From Ferruginibacter yonginensis (GTDB taxonomy: Bacteria > Bacteroidota > Bacteroidia > Chitinophagales > Chitinophagaceae): a DNA stretch of 64,000 nucleotides. Made by a program: the position numbers and the translations under genes. The notes below the pieces were generated by a model. It was not told where the DNA came from and made no database searches. It was given only the letters and a program-made list of their open reading frames with translations. Numbering within the stretch: position 1 is the first letter of the stretch; each line of letters opens with the position of its first letter. This document shows, one piece after another, positions 16,272 to 25,332 of the stretch. The stretch covers positions 1,488,001 to 1,552,000 of the forward strand of contig NZ_JBHSCZ010000001.1 of the NCBI RefSeq assembly GCF_042651465.1, written 5' to 3'.

Positions 16272-16307
16272 GATATGTTTTTGTGATTTAAATATCGCTG
16301 TTAAAAT

Positions 16308-16892
16308 TTATGGTTGCTTTTTTAAATGTTGAGCGGTAGCATCTAATGCTTCGTAAAATGGTGCTCCAAATTTACGTACCAACGGTTCTTTTAAAAATTG
16401 ATACACTGGCACTTTTAATTTTTTACCTAAGCTACATGCCGCTTTACAATGATCTTCTCTAGGTTCGTAATTGGCTAATTCAGTAACACCATCTTTACTT
16501 TTTTTAACAATGATGGGGAAAAGATGGCAACTAATAGGTTTTTTGAAATTTATTTTTCCGTCTAAATAAGCTTGTTCAATACCGCATTTTACTACCCCAT
16601 TTTCATCATAAATACCGTACACACAAAGCTTACTGTTAATGGTAGGTGTTACCCAACCAAACTCTTTATCGTATACATATCTACCTTGTTTGTTAATTTC
16701 ATCTATACCTTCTTTACGCAAATAAGGTAACACTTCATTAAACACTTCATCAATATTTTTGAGTTCTTTTACATCAAGTGGCGCACCTGCATCGCCATCA
16801 ACACAACAAGCACCTTTACAACTGGTGAGGTCGCAAACAAACTGATCAGTAATAATTTGATCGCTCAGTAAAACATTGTCAATTGCTATCAT
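16308..16892 (-). CDS. DUF3109 family cysteine-rich protein
   Basis: A 194-residue cytoplasmic protein with the DUF3109 pattern. An N-terminal cysteine cluster (Cys20, Cys25, Cys29, Cys30 in the CDLTSCKGACC region) is followed by more conserved cysteines in KLCVYG, VKCG, ISCHLFPI and HCKAACSLG. The pattern suggests a metal or iron-sulfur site, as in the related zinc/iron-chelating YkgJ-type proteins. The function is unknown. A TATTTTTG box (16898-16905 on the minus strand) ends only 5 bases before the ATG, implying an extremely short leader. Confidence 0.85.
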   Translation of the reverse strand: MIAIDNVLLSDQIITDQFVCDLTSCKGACCVDGDAGAPLDVKELKNIDEVFNEVLPYLRKEGIDEINKQGRYVYDKEFGWVTPTINSKLCVYGIYDENGVVKCGIEQAYLDGKINFKKPISCHLFPIIVKKSKDGVTELANYEPREDHCKAACSLGKKLKVPVYQFLKEPLVRKFGAPFYEALDATAQHLKKQP

Positions 16893-16989
16893 TATTACAA
16901 AAATACATTTTAAAGCTAGATAACTAAAAGATGTTGCAGTATAATATCTTATTGAGTAAATAAAAAAGTGCTGTAAATAAATGACCTAC

Positions 16990-17670
16990 TTACTTGTTTT
17001 TCCACTTAAAAGTGCTGATTAAATGATCAATATCTTTTTGCAAAAAATCAACCACAGGTTTTAATGAATCTGCATTGGGTGATGCATAAAAATACAGTGC
17101 ACCTCTAATAAAATTTTTGGTAGTATCCGTCATAAAAAACTGCCTTGCGGTTGCCGCATTACCACCTAATTTAAAAAGTAAACCACTGATGTTATTTTTA
17201 GTGGTAAAAAGACTGTCTTTTTTTGATGTAGCGATATCGTCGTTTTTATTGGTAAGATTGAAAGCATCGTTAATCATACGATCGTATTCATTGATGCCGA
17301 ACGAATCTTTATAATTACCATTAGCTAATTTAACTTTATACAGCGCCTTACCCCCTATTTGTTTATAGCTCAAAAATATTTTTGCATTCAAATCAGCAAA
17401 GTCGATGTTGCGCCAAAAATCGTTTTCAGGGTTAGCGTCAAAATAGGTACTATCTTTTATAATTTTTGCATACGTAGGGTATTCAAAACTATAAGGCATA
17501 CCTGGCTCATCAAACAATACATACTTTTTTTGTGGCAAATCAATGTGATAATATCCCTTTTTTTTGGAAGTGTAATTACTGTTGCATGAGGCCCCTATTG
17601 CTCCTAAAAAAAGTAAACTATAAAAAAAGTTGTATTTAAAACCCTTCATGTATATTTTTTTATGAAGCAT
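16990..17670 (-). CDS. gldD: Gliding motility lipoprotein GldD
   Basis: GldD is one of the proteins needed for gliding motility and type IX secretion in Bacteroidota. The 226-residue sequence has a lipoprotein signal peptide (lipobox around GASC, Cys29), then the GldD-typical YYHIDLPQKKYVLFD segment. The ATG at 17670 overlaps the gldE stop by one base (TAATG), so this start is preferred over Met8. The gene is the last of the gldE-gldD pair. Its presence points to a T9SS/gliding lineage, although motility itself also needs genes outside the window. Confidence 0.9.
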   Translation of the reverse strand: MLHKKIYMKGFKYNFFYSLLFLGAIGASCNSNYTSKKKGYYHIDLPQKKYVLFDEPGMPYSFEYPTYAKIIKDSTYFDANPENDFWRNIDFADLNAKIFLSYKQIGGKALYKVKLANGNYKDSFGINEYDRMINDAFNLTNKNDDIATSKKDSLFTTKNNISGLLFKLGGNAATARQFFMTDTTKNFIRGALYFYASPNADSLKPVVDFLQKDIDHLISTFKWKNK

Positions 17671-19010
17671 TACGATACTGCTTCATTTGGTTGAATCATT
17701 ATTTTTACTTTGTCAATTCTATTTTTATTAATTTCTAAAGGCACAAACGAAAAGTTACCACTCGTAAGTACTGAATTCGTTTGTGGAAATTCGCCTGCAA
17801 TTTCTAATACAAGCCCTGCAACTGAATCACTTTCACCCCGTATTTCATCAAAAGTGTCGGCACTTAATTTCATGGCTTTGCAAGCATCGTTGATCATCAT
17901 TTTACCTTCGAATATATATGTAAAATCATCAATTTTTTTATTGGCACTTTCTTCATCATCAAACTCATCTTTAATTTCGCCAATAATTTCTTCCATAATA
18001 TCTTCCAAGGTTACAATACCTGATGTGCCACCAAACTCATCAACCACAATGGCAAAATGGTTTCGTTTTAATCGAAACTCTTGCAGCAAATCTTCAATTT
18101 GTTTTTGTTGGTGTACAAAATATGCAGGTCGAATATGTTGCTTCCAATCATAATCAGGTGCTTCGTTAATATGTGGCAATAAATCTTTGGTGTGGAGCAT
18201 TCCAACAATTTCATCGAGGTTATTTTTATATACCGGTAACCTTGAGTAATGTAGCTCTTCAACTGTTTGTATAAGTTTACTAAAGCTGGTGCTTTCTTCT
18301 ATACCATTAACATCTAAACGGGTACGCATAATTTGCTTAACAGGCGTATCCCCAAATTTTTGAATACCTTTTAAAATTTGTTTTTCTTCAGTTGTTGCTT
18401 CGTCTTCTGGCAGTAAATCAATCGCTTGGTCTAAACTATCAGCATCAGGCGTGCTTTTTTCTGGCGATAATTTTTTCTCTAAACGATCGCTGAATTTTAC
18501 CAAACGTTTGCTTAATCTATAAAAAATGCTATTAAAAATTTCAACAATTAAAGAGGCATAAGATGCAAACAACACTTTATTATGTGTGGCCCAAACTTTT
18601 GGTAATATTTCTGCAAACAATAAAATAAAAGTGGTAATGCTAATGGCTTTTATGAAAAACTTTGTCCAAAAACTGTATTCAATGGTTTTCAACCAATCAT
18701 CAAACAAAATATTACCAATGAGTATTATGCCAATATTTACCAAACAATTGGTAATAAGCATAGAAGCCAATAAAATTTTAGGTTGTTCTAAAAGTGCTAC
18801 AATTCTACCAAATGAGGGTTTTTGTTTGGTTTTTAAAACGTTGATTTCTTTTTGCGATAGTGAAAAAAAAGCAACTTCGCTACCTGCTATTAAAAATGAA
18901 ATAATAAAAAACAATATTGCAATAAAAATGAGTACACCTGTAAGTGCAGGCAATACTAATAAAAATGTAAAAGGCAGTTGCAATGCTGCCATAATCGAAT
19001 GATAATCCAA
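17670..19010 (-). CDS. gldE: Gliding motility-associated protein GldE (CNNM/CorC family)
   Basis: A 446-residue membrane protein. An N-terminal DUF21/CNNM membrane domain (about four helices within residues 15-165) is followed by a CBS pair (about 220-340; the MRTRLDVNG and TKDLLPHI blocks) and a CorC/HlyC C-terminal domain containing VDEFGGTSGIVTLEDI. Pairing with gldD identifies it as GldE. The family is linked to divalent-ion transport, but the role in gliding is not settled. The TTG at 19010 gives MDYHS; an ATG at 18992 is an alternative start six codons later. Confidence 0.9.
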   Translation of the reverse strand: MDYHSIMAALQLPFTFLLVLPALTGVLIFIAILFFIISFLIAGSEVAFFSLSQKEINVLKTKQKPSFGRIVALLEQPKILLASMLITNCLVNIGIILIGNILFDDWLKTIEYSFWTKFFIKAISITTFILLFAEILPKVWATHNKVLFASYASLIVEIFNSIFYRLSKRLVKFSDRLEKKLSPEKSTPDADSLDQAIDLLPEDEATTEEKQILKGIQKFGDTPVKQIMRTRLDVNGIEESTSFSKLIQTVEELHYSRLPVYKNNLDEIVGMLHTKDLLPHINEAPDYDWKQHIRPAYFVHQQKQIEDLLQEFRLKRNHFAIVVDEFGGTSGIVTLEDIMEEIIGEIKDEFDDEESANKKIDDFTYIFEGKMMINDACKAMKLSADTFDEIRGESDSVAGLVLEIAGEFPQTNSVLTSGNFSFVPLEINKNRIDKVKIMIQPNEAVS

Positions 19011-19051
19011 AACTGGGTATTTAAATGAACAATATTTTTATGGGGCGGCTT

Positions 19052-19483
19052 TTAAAATGGCAACCTTTCGTTTCCATTTTCATCAACCGAAGGTGGCACA
19101 TCATCATCATTAAAATCTGGAATATCCATACCATTCGCTTGCATACCTTCTGTACGTTTATCAAGCATAATTAAATTTTCGCCAACAATTTCTGTTGCAA
19201 ATTTTTTATTGCCTTCTTTATCTTCCCAAGTACGGGTTTTTAAACGCCCTTCAACATATACCAAACTACCTCTGTGTAAATATTTTTGCGCCAACTCGGC
19301 CAAACCTCTCCACAAAACAATCGTGTGCCATTCAGTTTGTGATATCAACCTACCGTTTCTATCTTTATACGATTCAGTAGTTGCCAACGAAAACTTTGCC
19401 ACAGCAATATTTCCTTCTAAAAACTGCATTTCGGGGTCTTTACCCAAATTGCCAATTAACATCACTTTGTTTACACCTCTCAT
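19052..19483 (-). CDS. ssb: Single-stranded DNA-binding protein
   Basis: SSB coats single-stranded DNA in replication and repair. The OB fold begins with RGVNKVMLIGNLGKDPE and contains the TEWHTIVLWRGLAE and YVEGRLKTRTW strands typical of bacterial SSB. The 143-residue protein ends in NERLPF, a variant of the DDDxPF tip that recruits partner proteins; the acidic part is weaker than in E. coli. I start at the ATG at 19483, because an upstream TTG would add only three residues. It lies between mutY and gldE, a common Bacteroidota order. Confidence 0.94.
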   Translation of the reverse strand: MRGVNKVMLIGNLGKDPEMQFLEGNIAVAKFSLATTESYKDRNGRLISQTEWHTIVLWRGLAELAQKYLHRGSLVYVEGRLKTRTWEDKEGNKKFATEIVGENLIMLDKRTEGMQANGMDIPDFNDDDVPPSVDENGNERLPF

Positions 19484-19601
19484 AAAGTTCAATTATTTTA
19501 TTTGTACCGATGGAGCATCCGTTTCAAAAAATTTAAACCAATACAAAAATCAACAATTTTAAAGATACATTAAATTTTAAATTATATACTACCTCAAATA
19601 A

Positions 19602-20675
19602 TTAAGTAAACGATGTGTTATTTTCAAAAAACTGTGTAACAATACGAGGAAAAGGTAATTGCCGCAGCTGCTTTACAGGTTGCAATTGCCATTGTAGCAA
19701 TTGTAATGGATGTTGTAATTGTAACACTACAAAAGTAACTTCAATATGCTGGTGGGTGAGCTTTTGTTTTAAAGGCGCTGAAACAAACTTTACTTGATAC
19801 GGTTTTGTAAATATATTTTGAAATGATTCACTCGACTGCAACGCATCAAAACTCATATTGGCAGGCATTTCAAACGGAATAAATTGCCATAAATTTTGCC
19901 AAATATCTTTCTCCACTCTTTTTTGTACATATACTTGCTGCTGATAAATTGCCACTACAAAAAAGAAAAACCTGTTTTTTATAATTAGTTTTTTAGTTTT
20001 TATGGGTAAAGATGATACTTCATTTTGTTGCAACGCTTTACATTTCTTTTGCAAAACACAGGTAGTACAAAGGGGCAACTGTGGCTTACAAACTGTAGCG
20101 CCAAAATCCATAATCGCTTGGTTGTAAGTGGCTGGTGGCTGCTTTTGTATAAGTTGTTGCGCTAGCGTTGTAAATATTTTTTTACCGATGGTACTATCAA
20201 TAGGCGTTGCAATACCAAAAAAACGGGCTAACAACCTTAATACATTACCATCCACTACTGCGTAAGGCTGGTTGTATGCAAATGATGCAATTGCAGCAGC
20301 GGTGTACGGACCAACGCCTTTTAAAGCCAAAATGCTTTCGTACGAATTGGGGAAAATGCCATTATGCTCAAAAGCTACTATACGGGCTGTTGCCAATAAA
20401 TTTTTACACCTTGAGTAATAGCCCAACCCTTCCCATAGTTTAAACACATCATCATCATTTGCCAATGCTAATTTTTCAATGGTGGGGTATTGCGTTACAA
20501 ACCGATTATAGTAAGCCAAACCTTGCTCCACCCTGGTTTGTTGCAAAATAATTTCGCTTAACCATATTTTGTAAGGATTTTTTTCGGCTTTCCATGGCAT
20601 GGTGCGATTATTGCTTTGCTCATTCCACCACAATAATTTTTTTGTAAAAAAGCTATTTTCTTTAGAATTGTTCAT
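19602..20675 (-). CDS. mutY: A/G-specific adenine DNA glycosylase MutY
   Basis: MutY removes adenine mispaired with 8-oxoguanine. The HhH-GPD domain contains the ILQQTRVEQGLAYY helix, the LKGVGPYTAAAIASFA hairpin and the catalytic Asp in AVVDGNVLR. The 4Fe-4S loop shows four cysteines in CKPQLPLCTTCVLQKKC. The C-terminal NUDIX-like domain recognises 8-oxoG. The ATG at 20675 (MNNSKENS) is chosen because a TAATTTTG -7 box at 20685-20692 overlaps the longer TTG alternative at 20687. It is divergent from the HU gene. Confidence 0.94.
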   Translation of the reverse strand: MNNSKENSFFTKKLLWWNEQSNNRTMPWKAEKNPYKIWLSEIILQQTRVEQGLAYYNRFVTQYPTIEKLALANDDDVFKLWEGLGYYSRCKNLLATARIVAFEHNGIFPNSYESILALKGVGPYTAAAIASFAYNQPYAVVDGNVLRLLARFFGIATPIDSTIGKKIFTTLAQQLIQKQPPATYNQAIMDFGATVCKPQLPLCTTCVLQKKCKALQQNEVSSLPIKTKKLIIKNRFFFFVVAIYQQQVYVQKRVEKDIWQNLWQFIPFEMPANMSFDALQSSESFQNIFTKPYQVKFVSAPLKQKLTHQHIEVTFVVLQLQHPLQLLQWQLQPVKQLRQLPFPRIVTQFFENNTSFT

Positions 20676-20779
20676 GCAGATTTGCAAAATTATTGTTTTA
20701 AGCAGCTATTAAAAACTGCTAAATATATTTTTTTTTAGTTGATATATATCGTAGTTTACAATACATAATAACATTCGCA

Positions 20780-21100
20780 ATGAGAAAAGCAGATTTAATC
20801 AACAAAATTTCTGATAAAACAGGCATACCAAAAGTTGATGTGTTGGTTACGTTAGAAACCATGTTTAAAGAGATCAAATCATCGTTAGCATCTGGCGAAA
20901 ACCTTTACGTACGTGGGTTTGGTAGTTTTATTATTAAAAAAAGAGCAGCAAAAATTGGTAGAAATATCAAAAAAAATGTTGCGGTTTCAATACCTGAACA
21001 TTTTATACCTGCCTTTAAACCTTCAAAAGAATTTATGAAGGAAATTAAAGCAGCAGATATTAAAGTTGAGCCAAAAATAGAGTCTGACAACGAAGACTAA
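20780..21100 (+). CDS. HU family DNA-binding protein
   Basis: A 106-residue nucleoid-associated protein of the HU/IHF family that bends DNA as a dimer. It has the MRKADLINKISDKTG start, the GFGSFIIKKRAAKIGRN beta-arm region and the FKPSKEFMKEIK end. A short acidic and lysine tail extends beyond the usual 90 residues. Divergent placement from mutY, and a TPR gene then the rng gene downstream, is a recurring Bacteroidota arrangement. Confidence 0.94.
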   Translation: MRKADLINKISDKTGIPKVDVLVTLETMFKEIKSSLASGENLYVRGFGSFIIKKRAAKIGRNIKKNVAVSIPEHFIPAFKPSKEFMKEIKAADIKVEPKIESDNED

Positions 21101-21127
21101 CGTAACTTTGCACCAAAATTTGAAGCT

Positions 21128-21979
21128 TTGAAAAAACAATTGATAGTAGCTGGTGCAGGCTTAATTGTGGTGGTATTACTTTTCACTTTTGGAAGAACAA
21201 CATCTAACAAAAAAACAACCGTTGCCGCAAATAAAGCAACAGAAACACAGAAAGTATTTGATATTCAACAATTTATATTAGCAGAAAAGGCTAAGTTATC
21301 GCCTACACAAGCTATTTTCCTTTCAAAATTAGAGAATAATATTACCAGAGGTGATGTGGCTGACCAAACTATTAAAGCCAATATTGCCCTTGCAGATTTT
21401 TGGAAAGACAGTGCAAAAGTGTACGAACCATTTGTTTTTTACACTTCTACCGCCGCAAAGTTGGATAATTCAGAAAAAAACCTCACCTTCGCAGCCCAAT
21501 TAATTTTAAGCAACCTAAGAAACGAACAGGATGAGGCGAAATTAAATTGGGAAACAACAGAAGCAATTGATCTTTTTGAAAGAGCTATTAAAATAAACCC
21601 TAATAACGATACGTTAAGGGTTGGCTTAGGTAGCTGCTACATTTTCGGCAAAGGCCGTAATGGAGATCCACAAGAAACAATGAAAGGTATTCAAGAGTTG
21701 TTAGGAGTGGTACGAAAAGACTCAACTAATTATCAGGCGCAGCTTGTTTTAGGTATCGGCGGTTTGGTATCGGGTCAATTTGATAAAGCAATTGAGCGAT
21801 TAAATAAAGTGGTAACTGCTGAACCAAATAACAAAGAAGCGATTGCATTTTTAGCTGATGCTTATGCTGGAAAAGGTGATAAAGCTAATGCCATAAAATG
21901 GTATAACGTTAGTAAACGCCTTATCAGCGATGTTCATTACACCCAAGAGGTTGATGAACGCATTAAATCATTGAAATAA
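21128..21979 (+). CDS. TPR-repeat protein with N-terminal membrane anchor
   Basis: A 283-residue protein with a single N-terminal membrane helix (about 5-21) and several TPR units from about residue 100, including AIERLNKVVTAEPNNKEAIAFLADAY near the C-terminus. The start is TTG at 21128: this gives the membrane segment, and the next in-frame ATG would remove most of the protein. A TAACTTTG box (21103-21110) lies 17 bases before it. It is in the same direction as HU, 27 bases after its stop. A scaffold role is inferred only from the TPR fold. Confidence 0.82.
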   Translation: MKKQLIVAGAGLIVVVLLFTFGRTTSNKKTTVAANKATETQKVFDIQQFILAEKAKLSPTQAIFLSKLENNITRGDVADQTIKANIALADFWKDSAKVYEPFVFYTSTAAKLDNSEKNLTFAAQLILSNLRNEQDEAKLNWETTEAIDLFERAIKINPNNDTLRVGLGSCYIFGKGRNGDPQETMKGIQELLGVVRKDSTNYQAQLVLGIGGLVSGQFDKAIERLNKVVTAEPNNKEAIAFLADAYAGKGDKANAIKWYNVSKRLISDVHYTQEVDERIKSLK

Positions 21980-22042
21980 CACATTGTAGCAATACATATA
22001 TTTATTTTAAAAATTATTTATTAAACACAAAAAAGACCAAGT

Positions 22043-22132
22043 ATGCCTTGTGGTAAAAAAAGAAAACGTCATAAAATAGCTACACACAAGCGTAAAAAAC
22101 GTTTAAGAAAGAACCGTCATAAGAAGAAATAA
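22043..22132 (+). CDS. 29-residue basic protein, COX24/AURKAIP1-like ribosome-associated peptide
   Basis: A small frame encodes MPCGKKRKRHKI followed by a run of Lys, Arg and His (HKRKKRLRKNRHKKK). Of 29 residues, about 19 are basic. This Lys/Arg-rich C-terminal motif resembles the COX24/AURKAIP1 domain found in small ribosomal-subunit proteins (bS22 of actinobacteria, mS38 of mitochondria). Near-identical short frames occur in Bacteroidota upstream of RNase E/G genes, as here. A ribosomal role is inference. It starts 63 bases after the TPR gene. Confidence 0.8.
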   Translation: MPCGKKRKRHKIATHKRKKRLRKNRHKKK

Positions 22133-22370
22133 TTTTTCTCCTTACACGGTAGCGGCTTTCCTCATTCCGCTTTAACTCAATAAACACAACATTATGGCAC
22201 TGGCTGTCGTAGTGTTGTGTTATTTATTGTATTCTTCCCACTTAAATTATTGTTAGTTAAGTATTGCCTTTTAATGCAATGAACTTAACAGTACCAATTA
22301 TTTTGGGGTATGAGACATGCTGTTTAATAAATAGCTTGAACGTGTGCAGGTCTATCAAAACTTATACACT

Positions 22371-23918
22371 TTGACAAAGGAATTAATAATAAATGCTGCT
22401 GCTGAAGGCACAGAAATTGCGCTTTTAGAAGACAAAAAACTAGTAGAGTTACACAGCCAAAAAGCTGATGCTGGCTTTGCTGTGGGTGATATATACCTTG
22501 GTAGGGTAAAAAAATTAATACCAGGCCTTAATGCTGCATTTGTAGATGTAGGCTTTGAAAAAGATGCTTTTCTTCACTACACTGATTTAAGTCCGTACGT
22601 AAAATCATTATTGAAATTTACGCACCTTGCCATGCACGAACATACAGAGCATGGGTTTGATTTTGCCAAATTTAATGTTGAGCCCGAAATTATAAAAACA
22701 GGTAAAATTACAGAGGTAATGAACGGCAAACCCAATGTGTTGGTTCAAATTTTAAAAGAACCTATTGCACAAAAAGGACCAAGATTAACCTGCGAAATAT
22801 CATTACCTGGTCGTTATGTTGTAGTAACACCTTTCACAAACATTGTTGCTGTTTCAAGAAAAATTCACTCATCAGACGAAAGAAAAAGACTGCAAAAAAT
22901 TATTGAAGCTATTAAGCCACATAATTTAGGTGTGATAGTACGTACTGCTGCTGAGGGAATGAAAACAGCTGATTTACATGAAGATTTATTGAGTTTGGAA
23001 GCTACTTGGAAAGGCATACAAAAAAGTTTAAAAGGTGCCGTACCTCCTCAAAAAATTTTGAGTGAACAAGGTAAAACCAATAGTATGTTGAGGGATTTAC
23101 TCAACGAAGATTTTAATAAAATTGTTGTAAATAATAAAACCATTTTTACTGATACTAAAAGCTATATTCAAAAGATAGCACCCCATAAGTCAGATATATT
23201 ATCGCACTACAATAGCGACTTACCTATATTTGACCAGTACGGTATTACCAAACAAGTAAAAGCATCTTTTGGAAAAACAGTGAACTTACCAAGTGGCGCC
23301 TATTTAATTATTGAGCCAACAGAAGCTTTACATGTAATAGATGTGAATAGTGGTTATAAAAGTGTAAGCAACAACCAAGAGCAAAATGCTTTAGAAACCA
23401 ATTTAGAAGCAGCTGAAGAAATAGCACGCCAATTAAGGTTAAGAGATTTGGGCGGTATTATTGTGATTGATTTCATTGACATGAAATTGCCTGAAAACAA
23501 AAAGAAACTTGCTGATGAAATGGAGCGGTTTATGCAACCAGATAGGGCTAAACATGCTGTATTACCATTAACAAAGTTTGGGTTAATGCAAGTGACTCGT
23601 CAGCGTATGAAGCCTGAAATGAAGGTAAATACAATGGAAGTTTGTCCGAGTTGTAATGGCACAGGCAAAATATCATCTACCTTAATATTAGAAGATGAAA
23701 TAGGCAAAAACCTTAGCTACTTAATTATGCAAAAGCATACTGGGCTTACCATTGAAGTACACCCTATTGTGCATGCTTACTTAACAAAGGGTTTGTTTAG
23801 CAAGCGTTTAAAATGGAGTTGGAAGTACAAACAAAACATAAAAATAAAAGCCAACACCAATAACACGTTAACACAGTTTACTTTTTTTGATGATAGTGAA
23901 GAAGAAATTAAATTATAA
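22371..23918 (+). CDS. rng: Ribonuclease E/G family protein
   Basis: A 5'-end-sensing endoribonuclease of the Rne/Rng family that acts in mRNA decay and rRNA processing. It shows an S1 RNA-binding domain near the N-terminus (VGDIYLGRVKKLIPGLNAAFVDVG), the catalytic IDVNSGYKS motif, the DFIDMK metal site, and the zinc-link cysteines in CPSCNGTG. The protein is about 515 residues, the size of RNase G without the degradosome tail. The start is non-ATG: TTG at 22371 (TKELIIN) fits the family best, GTG at 22344 is the alternative, and the next ATG would cut into the S1 domain. Confidence 0.93.
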   Translation: MTKELIINAAAEGTEIALLEDKKLVELHSQKADAGFAVGDIYLGRVKKLIPGLNAAFVDVGFEKDAFLHYTDLSPYVKSLLKFTHLAMHEHTEHGFDFAKFNVEPEIIKTGKITEVMNGKPNVLVQILKEPIAQKGPRLTCEISLPGRYVVVTPFTNIVAVSRKIHSSDERKRLQKIIEAIKPHNLGVIVRTAAEGMKTADLHEDLLSLEATWKGIQKSLKGAVPPQKILSEQGKTNSMLRDLLNEDFNKIVVNNKTIFTDTKSYIQKIAPHKSDILSHYNSDLPIFDQYGITKQVKASFGKTVNLPSGAYLIIEPTEALHVIDVNSGYKSVSNNQEQNALETNLEAAEEIARQLRLRDLGGIIVIDFIDMKLPENKKKLADEMERFMQPDRAKHAVLPLTKFGLMQVTRQRMKPEMKVNTMEVCPSCNGTGKISSTLILEDEIGKNLSYLIMQKHTGLTIEVHPIVHAYLTKGLFSKRLKWSWKYKQNIKIKANTNNTLTQFTFFDDSEEEIKL

Positions 23919-23923
23919 ATAAG

Positions 23924-23948
23924 AGCTACCTACACGGTAGCTTTTTTT
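23924..23948 (+). terminator. Terminator after rng
   Basis: A 7-base stem AGCTACC (23924-23930) / GGTAGCT (23936-23942) with a 5-base loop, followed by a run of T to 23948, starts 5 bases after the rng stop. Confidence 0.88.
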
Positions 23949-23988
23949 ATGCCTGCATATGAATTAAATAAGCACCTAACTTCGTAAA

Positions 23989-25332
23989 ATGCAACAACAG
24001 CGTTTCCCGTTATTAGGTAAAATATTTTATGCATTTGGTATGATGGGTTGGAGTATCATGATCAACCTTATTAGTGTTTTATTGGTTTACTTATATGCGC
24101 CACCAACTGGTAGTAATATACCACTGTTAATTAGCCAAGCGGTAATTTTTGGTGCATTTAATTTGATATCGCTCATTACAGTGAGTGGCCGTTTAGCAGA
24201 TGCATTTTGGGACCCATTTGTTGCACAATTAAGTGATAAAAGTAGCCACAAAAAAGGCAGACGAATACCTTTTATGAGATGGGCCATTATACCATCATTA
24301 CTATTTTGTTGCGGCATATTTTTTCCTTTACAAGTAAGTATAAGTACGGTAAATGTTGTTTGGCTCATGTTTACTTTGGCACTATTTTACATAGCTTCAA
24401 CAAGTTTTATAATACCCTACAATGCACTATTACCGGAGCTTGCAACCACTTCAAAAGAAAAAGTGGAGCTTTCAACTTGGCAATCGTTAGGGTATGTTTT
24501 TGGTATTGCAATAGCATCAAATGCACTAAATATTGCTGATAGTTTTTATCATAATGGCATTGCTGAAAACAGGCTTGTTTCCATACAATATACCGTTATC
24601 ATTTTAAGTGTATTAGCTGCGTTAATGATGGCTTTAGCAGCGTTTGGTATCAATGAAAAAAAATATGCCAACGCAACACCAAGTACTATTTCTTTAAAAG
24701 TTGCTTTAAAACAAACCTTACAAAATAGTAATTTCTTAAAATTTATTGTGGCTGATGTAGCTTATTTTATTGGTGTAACCATCATTACATCAGGCTTATT
24801 ATATTTTGTAACGGTGTTATTGCAACTACCAGAAACGATTGGTAATAAGCTAATGATAACCATGATTTTGGTTTCGTTTATTTTTTACCCTGTGGTAAAT
24901 TACTTATCAGCTAAAGTGGGTAAAAAACCAATTGTGTTGGTATCGTTATTAATATTATCAGTTGTGTTTGCTGGCATTTTCTTTTTAGGAAATTTGCCAA
25001 TGAACGCAACGTTGCAAATTTATATTTTAGTGATAATTGCTGCTATACCCGTAGCATCACTCAACATTTTACCTGTAGCTATTTTAGCTGAAATTATTGA
25101 ACAAGATAGTAAACACACTGGTGTAAATAAGGAAGCGGTATATTTTGCTGTACGTTACTTTTTTGTAAAAGTTGCACAAACAGTAGGCATTGCACTATTT
25201 GCGATGTTGCTAATTTATGGTAAAGATGTTAACAACGACTTTGGTATTCGTTTAAACGGATTGGTTGGTTTTGCATTGTGTTGCTTTGCAGCTGCCATAT
25301 TTAGTAGGTTTAAAGAATTGCCTTCACAATAA
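23989..25332 (+). CDS. MFS transporter, GPH (glycoside-pentoside-hexuronide:cation symporter) type
   Basis: A 447-residue membrane protein with about 12 hydrophobic segments. The loop DAFWDPFVAQLSDKSSHKKGRRIPFMRW is the signature of the GPH family (MelB-like), and PYNALLPEL is another family block. Its stop codon touches the stop of the convergent methyltransferase gene with no base between. Proteobacterial clusters for CFA-like methyltransferases often include a GPH-type transporter, so a lipid-related role rather than sugar uptake is possible. That is inferred from context only. Confidence 0.85.
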   Translation: MQQQRFPLLGKIFYAFGMMGWSIMINLISVLLVYLYAPPTGSNIPLLISQAVIFGAFNLISLITVSGRLADAFWDPFVAQLSDKSSHKKGRRIPFMRWAIIPSLLFCCGIFFPLQVSISTVNVVWLMFTLALFYIASTSFIIPYNALLPELATTSKEKVELSTWQSLGYVFGIAIASNALNIADSFYHNGIAENRLVSIQYTVIILSVLAALMMALAAFGINEKKYANATPSTISLKVALKQTLQNSNFLKFIVADVAYFIGVTIITSGLLYFVTVLLQLPETIGNKLMITMILVSFIFYPVVNYLSAKVGKKPIVLVSLLILSVVFAGIFFLGNLPMNATLQIYILVIIAAIPVASLNILPVAILAEIIEQDSKHTGVNKEAVYFAVRYFFVKVAQTVGIALFAMLLIYGKDVNNDFGIRLNGLVGFALCCFAAAIFSRFKELPSQ

